64,000 nucleotides of DNA, from positions 124,001 to 188,000 of the forward strand of contig NW_001799566.1 of the NCBI RefSeq assembly GCF_000165425.1, in the 5' to 3' direction. The notes beneath the pieces were generated by a model that saw only the letters and a program-made list of their open reading frames with translations, was not told the origin of the DNA and ran no database searches. Made by a program: the position numbers and the translations under genes. The DNA is from Paramecium tetraurelia. Taxonomy: Eukaryota > Ciliophora > Oligohymenophorea > Peniculida > Parameciidae. Positions 59,101-64,000 of this stretch are shown here, piece after piece; positions within the stretch are counted from its first letter, which is position 1, and each line of letters opens with the position of its first letter.

Positions 59101-60940
59101 TTATCAGATTTCTTATGAACTGAAAAGTACACGGCAAGACTTATTTTAACAAATTTTTATATAAATTCTTAAGTGCTTGGTGTATGTTAAGTATTAGTAA
59201 CCATTTAAAGAAATATCTAAGAAGCTATTCTATAATGCAAAGTATCATAAATAGCTATTTTAGATAATAAATCCATAATTTATATTTGCGATTTAGTTGT
59301 CAAATTTGAATTATTAGCAACATTGGCTATGAAATTAAAAACAACCAAGCTTGGATATGTTTTCTCCTGTAAATTTACTATAAATGGATCGAGAACTATC
59401 GACAATGGGATTGAAGGGATCATTTAGAAAACTATCAAAAGATTCTAAAGTATAAAATGGACTAAATTCTCATTTGTTAATTCGACAAGCTAAATAGCAA
59501 TTCTATATATAACAATAAATGTGTACATTTTATACAAAATTGGAGCTTCAGGAATTTTATTCTTTCCAAAGTACTCTAAAGCAGAGAATAAAAATTAAAT
59601 AGAAAATAATGCCACGCATTCCCTGGGATCTTATGTGCCTAATTTAAATGCATTATGCACTCTTTCTTAATGTTATTAATATTAATTCTTTAACCAAATA
59701 TTATGAATGAGCCTTAAAATACAAATGTTCTCATCTGATTTTAAAGTATTCGTACTCTCAAGAATCTCCAGACCTTATTCTAACCATTGTTGCATTATTC
59801 CCATAGATTAAATTTCTAAAATATACTCTGGTGTGAGTGAATTAAACAGCTTTTCTACATTAATTAGCAACTCTATATTATTTGCACTATGCTATTTTAG
59901 AATTGAAGTAAAAAGATCAACTAAATGAAATTTACAAAATAATATCATTAAATCTACCAATGAATCGACTAATTATGGATGTCTTTTAATTGATAGAAGT
60001 GTTGTTTAAAAACATGATTCAACATACCATTAATATATATCCTCTTTATATGAGATTTTATTATTATATGCTTAGATTACAAAATTTCCAAGGGTTCGAA
60101 TTGTTTCAATACACACTTCAGGTGATTTAGAGACCAATCCTGGTTTTAAGAGATTTAATGAAAATCCTAATGCTTTATCTTTTTCCATAGAGATTAGATT
60201 CTATAGATGTTCAACTGACAAAAAAACATCCTTGTAAATGGAGATTATTGGTTCATAAACCCTTTGAACACCTTTGGTAACTATTTAAGCCCAAAATTTG
60301 AAATTTTCAGCATAAAGTGAAATAACCTATTTGTGTTACAAATTCAACCATTTTGACAATAATGATGTAAAGTATTCTAAAATATTTGAATCAGATATTT
60401 AAATTTACTCTTATGTTTAGCTAAGATTCAAATGATTATATCCTTAAGATTGTGGTTATTATTCAGATAAAATTCTATTTCTGACGTTTGGAGATGCTTT
60501 AGGTTTACTCAATCTGGCTTATTGCAACTTTAAGTAAAAGTCAAACAATTAATTAAGTACGTCTTCAATTACTTACACATCCCCCATCAATATTAACTTT
60601 TTAATGTCACTGTTTATGTCATTAGGTATTTACAATTAATTTATTGCATTTATGATTATATTCCAATTATATAACTTTGTGGATGCAGTGGTTAATTATT
60701 TAAGTTGATCTAATTGAGCAATAGGAGTTAGAGCTCTTATTAAATTGATGTTTAATACCTTTATGAAATCTCTTATTTTAAACTATATATTGATTTAACT
60801 AACTTGGCTACTGCAATCCCATTTTCGATCAAATTTTATTAGGCCTCTGTTAAAATAATGGGGTTTTTATTGGCTTGCTTAATTATTTCAAACACCTTTA
60901 AAGATGATAAGTGATTATAAAGTGCATATGATAATTTCAT
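56142..60940 (-). CDS. Large alpha-solenoid plus coiled-coil protein
   Basis: About 4.8 kb, roughly 1,560 residues, ATG 60938-60940 to TGA 56142-56144, with short introns. The N-terminal 750 residues are HEAT/ARM-like helices: MKLSYALYNHLSSLKVFEII, LGFSLNLLKPGLVSKSPEVC, SVEHLQNLISMEKDKAL, FALQSFDSFLNDPF-type repeats. The reading is continuous across 58.9 kb (VIKTMAGHTNLQFKLISKQN; GLQVLLQLLGDLNEIMQQVE). The middle contains KLLFPDGSRQTELAKEKKHG and EISKFVHDYEIALSIENVQA. The C-terminal 350 residues are a Lys/Glu coiled coil (KREQLRKQREKEIKDKLKEE) and a basic tail. It resembles large axonemal solenoid proteins; I cannot name the orthologue. Importin-like function was considered and not supported by any signature. 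Confidence 0.7.
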
Positions 60941-61168
60941 AGTTATATTATTATTAATATTTATACAAAATACTTGACATCATTAATTTATCAGTTTAGA
61001 AACTTCAGGATTAAAAAGAATCTTGAATTATATGTGAAAAAGCCTTGTATGGGATGAAAATTATAATTGAAAATGCTGCGAGTTAGAGTAGTTTTTTTGA
61101 ACGATTATTATTTTAAATTGTTTGAATGATTAATTATATTTAAACTCATATTAGTAAAAAAAAAGAAT

Positions 61169-62224
61169 TCAACATGTTATTTTTCGAGGTTATTTATGAT
61201 CATCATCAAATTGTTCAATTGTAGTTTGGCTCTTAGATTTTATACTTGAGTTCTTGAGATATTATTTAATAATTACATCCATGGTGGTTTAAGATGTTCC
61301 CTTAGATCTACAGCCAATTTCATTGCCATCAAGTTAGCTTTTGGCAATGAAAAATACCATAATATCACTTTCAACTACTGTTTGATAGCTATTATAGAAT
61401 TGAATTGAGACCTGAAAATACGATTAAGATAGTCTTCTAACTACGATTTTCTACCTCTTAAATCAGCAGCATCACAGATGTTAACTAATTTTTTTTCAGG
61501 AAAATTAGGCAATGGAAAATCAAGCTAAATGCTTTTCAATTGTCTATGATAATCTCTTAGGTCTTGAAAACGTTAAGTAAATTTCCAACTTTTGTTTGTA
61601 ATAGTATCAGTTGCTTAAATCGTGTATAGGGCTGAATCATCAAAAATGAAATGATCTTCGAACTTAAAACTATATTACTATCTAAAAATATTTAGTGTAT
61701 ATACTTGCTTTGTTACTCAACTTTTTTTTGGGGCAAGGACAATATTGAATCGCCGTGTTTTGCTAAGTAGGATTCTTTGATTTATTGAATTTCTTGCCAT
61801 CTTCTGTCAACAGGTTTATCATTTTTTTTCTGTGCATCCGGCTTCAGCTCTTTAGGAAGCATTTCTTCAATAACTCCTAGGCAATGCAATTCTGGACACG
61901 CTAGTATTTCATTGAGATATTATTATAGTTCTCCACTCTTAAAATACAATTAAAGTTTACTCGCTTAATAATGCTTTCCTCACACTAATTTGTATGAAAT
62001 AAGAATTTTTTCTTAGGAAAATGAATCAAAGGGATTTTTATTTTAAATATTTGAATCCATTCCAATATTTTTTAATGCATGGATTCTAATTCTGAATATC
62101 TTTTTCTTATCTCCTTAGGTTCTCCTCCTTCCAAGTTGCATATACTGATTGTATAGTAAACTTTCTTATCAATAACATCATGCTTTGGTATTTTCACAGA
62201 ATATCTTTGTGCTTATTGTTTCAT
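61169..62224 (-). CDS. Protein with two PX-like domains
   Basis: Introns of 23, 23 and 23 nt leave 987 bases, 328 residues plus TGA 61169-61171. The first PX domain (about 5-125) reads YSVKIPKHDVIDKKVYYTIS, RKRYSELESMHQKILEWIQI, PLIHFPKKKFLFHT and GELQQYLNEILACPEL. The second (about 190-270) reads WKFTQRFQDLRDYHRQLKSI, PLPNFPEKKLVNICDAADL and RKSQLEDYLNRIFS. Each keeps the basic residue before SELE/DLRD and the PxFPxKK membrane loop, so both may bind phosphoinositides. The C-terminal 60 residues are Ser/Thr/Lys-rich. Probably an endosomal or phagosomal adaptor; tandem PX architecture is rare outside ciliates as far as I know. Confidence 0.78.
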
Positions 62225-62769
62225 TTAATTAATTATAAATCCAATTTTAAATATATATTCAACCAATCATGTCAACGTAATTCATTGTGCAATCCCTTGA
62301 TTTACAAGATTTTTTTAATTAAATATTTGCTTTTCTTTCTTATCTCATTATTCAAGTTAAAAATTAGCTTTGAAAATTAAAATTTTTCTAGAAAATTTTT
62401 TATGTACAAATTCATTTTTCTGAATTAATATACGTTTTACACATATAATTATTATAATCTAAAAGAACTTTTAAATTGAAATTTGCCAATCAAATAATTA
62501 AGATCGACTCTTAAAATTAGACAATAGTTAAATCTAATATGTATTTCAGAATTCATACAGAGTTTTTCTTGTTAGTAAATGTGATGTAGATAATTAAAAA
62601 GGAGAAATTATTAGTGTATTATCATGGGTTGTTAAGAATTGATAGGGGATTTTTCAACTTTAAAAGTATTTTAGTTGTTTTGTAACAATTATAGTAATAA
62701 AGTAAATATAATTTAAGGGAATTAAGTTAAGTAAAATTAATTCAAAATAATTTATAGCGAAATATAATA
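62225..62769. other. AT-rich divergent promoter region
   Basis: 545 bases between the divergent dual-PX and MORN genes. No gene seen. Confidence 0.5.
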
Positions 62770-63765
62770 ATGGGGAATGCTTGTAGATGTCATTAACAGC
62801 CAGATAATCTCAACGAAGATCAAGAATCCAATAATCCAGAAGTATATCAAGCGAAGACTGATAAACCAGAGGATGATAAATGCGAATAATAATCGTTTTC
62901 GAAATGGAAAAATATTTAAGAAGGTTTGTTTTATAATCTAAAATAAGATGATAACCTTCCACTTCCAGAGTTTAGAGATGAAGTAGCAAAATCAAATAAT
63001 GGAAGCCGAATTCAATTACCTCCTGTCATAATGAAATCGGGGAATATGTAGAGTTTATGAACTAGCTTAGTTATGAGGGAGAATGGCTGAATTAGAAAAA
63101 AGATGGCAAAGGCAAATTCACTTGGAAGGATGGCAGTTACTTCGAAGGAGATTTTGTTTAGGACAAAGCGTAAGGCATAGGGAAGTTAGTGCATGTTAAT
63201 GGTGATTCATACGAGGGAGAATGGTAAAATGATATGGCTAATGGTCATGGAGTTTTCAATCATTTTAGAGGCGTTAAATATATAGGATAATGGAAATACG
63301 ATCTTTAAGATGGAGAAGGACAAGAAACATGGCCAGATGGTACTGAATATAAAGGAACTTACAAAGAGGGTAAAAGACATGGACTAGGACATATGCAATT
63401 TTAGGATGGTTCTAAATATGAAGGGAACTTTGAGAATAACGAAATTTGTGGATTTGGTTGTTATACATGGAAAGATGGCAAACAATATAAGGGATAGTGG
63501 TTGAATAATAAAATGCATGGTATTTTGAATTATCGAATATCTTAAAGGTTAGGGAGAATGTATTTGGAAGGATGGAAAGAGTTATAAAGGAGAATATTCA
63601 GACGATAAAAAGAATGGTTATGGAGTATTTACTTGGGCAAGTGGGAAAAGATATGAGGGATATTGGTAAGATGGCAAATAGCATGGAGAAGGGATAATAA
63701 TTAATGCTGAGGGAGTTCGAAGAGAGGGTTAATGGGAATATGGTAAGCCAAAGAATTTGGATTGA
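62770..63765 (+). CDS. MORN-repeat protein with myristoylation signal
   Basis: Introns of 24, 23 and 28 nt leave exactly 306 residues, TGA 63763-63765. The N-terminus MGNACRCHQQP has Gly2 for myristoylation and Cys5/Cys7 for palmitoylation. After about 90 acidic residues come about nine MORN repeats, each YxGxWxxxxxxGxGxxxxxDG: EGEWLNQKKDGKGKFTWKDG, EGEWQNDMANGHGVFNHFRG, GQWKYDLQDGEGQETWPDGT, KGTYKEGKRHGLGHMQFQDG, EGNFENNEICGFGCYTWKDG, KGEYSDDKKNGYGVFTWASG. It is a membrane-anchored scaffold of the kind found at ciliate cortex, cilia or the contractile system. The acyl anchor would make it a natural client of UNC119 (5.1 kb), by inference. Confidence 0.9.
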
Positions 63766-63838
63766 TTTTATTTGTATCTATGACACTGTTAAATTGAGAG
63801 ATTAATTATATAATTATCTATATAAAATAAAATTCAAA

Positions 63839-64000
63839 ATGGATGATGCTGATGGGAATTATATTGAATGTTTAAGTCAAGGAGGCTCTTCTCCTTATAA
63901 ACCAATGGATAACCTATTTCAAATCTATTCTGATAAAGTTGGCAAAAAATCTGAATAATAAAGAAGGTTCTTTAGTGGATAAAAACAAGTTACCGAACCT
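63839..64000 (+). CDS. Start of unknown gene, cut by window end
   Basis: ATG 63839 opens a frame that runs off the window: MDDADGNYIECLSQGGSSPY, then PMDNLFQIYSDKVGKKSEQQ. It is polar, Gln/Ser/Lys-rich and without a signal peptide; 54 codons are visible with no TGA. No domain can be assigned from this fragment. Confidence 0.6.

Overview
The window is macronuclear DNA from a ciliate, almost certainly Paramecium (aurelia group). Three things show this. TAA and TAG occur in frame throughout conserved proteins and must read as glutamine, with TGA the only stop. Genes are interrupted by very short introns (mostly 19-31 nt, GTA...TAG or AAG). Three genes encode trichocyst matrix proteins, the secretory core proteins of Paramecium. 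Base composition is AT-rich and genes are packed on both strands with gaps usually under 400 bp. No telomeric repeat, rRNA, tRNA, CRISPR or transposon was recognised. Gene ends were worked out by hand under code 6, joining short introns; where the total exon length is a multiple of three I say so, because it independently supports the model.

Layout. 1-16 kb: partial trichocyst matrix gene, a Pro/Arg repeat protein, a multi-pass transporter-like protein, UNC119, an AidB/ACAD11-like acyl-CoA dehydrogenase, an unknown protein, a second trichocyst gene, a coiled-coil protein, a PX-pseudokinase protein and an AAAP-type amino-acid transporter. 16-28 kb: a short CtIP/Sae2 homologue, an unresolved membrane gene, a MORN protein, the third trichocyst gene, PFK-2/FBPase-2, a divergent histone H3 (CenH3 candidate), a coiled-coil protein, a cytochrome P450, a cyclic-nucleotide-binding protein and a four-helix membrane protein. 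28-38 kb: two Smr-domain genes flanking a small gene, a giant PAS/transmembrane protein of TmcB/TmcC type and a SANT/Myb protein. 38-53 kb: a Pumilio RNA-binding protein, two unknown proteins, a KDM6/UTX-type JmjC demethylase, a divergent septin, an alpha-solenoid protein, a cyclic-nucleotide-gated-type potassium channel, a small unknown protein and eIF5A. 53-64 kb: an unknown protein, a small secreted protein, a large solenoid/coiled-coil protein, a dual-PX protein, a myristoylation-candidate MORN protein and the start of another gene.

How they work together. This is ordinary housekeeping and cell-biology gene content, not an operon or island. Three groups stand out. Chromatin and genome rearrangement: CenH3 candidate, CtIP/Sae2, KDM6-type demethylase, SANT protein. 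Cilia, cortex and secretion: trichocyst proteins, UNC119, MORN and PX proteins, septin, cyclic-nucleotide channel and sensor. RNA quality control and translation: Smr-domain proteins, Pumilio, eIF5A. The most interesting candidates are the histone variant, the shortened CtIP/Sae2 and the tandem Smr pair.
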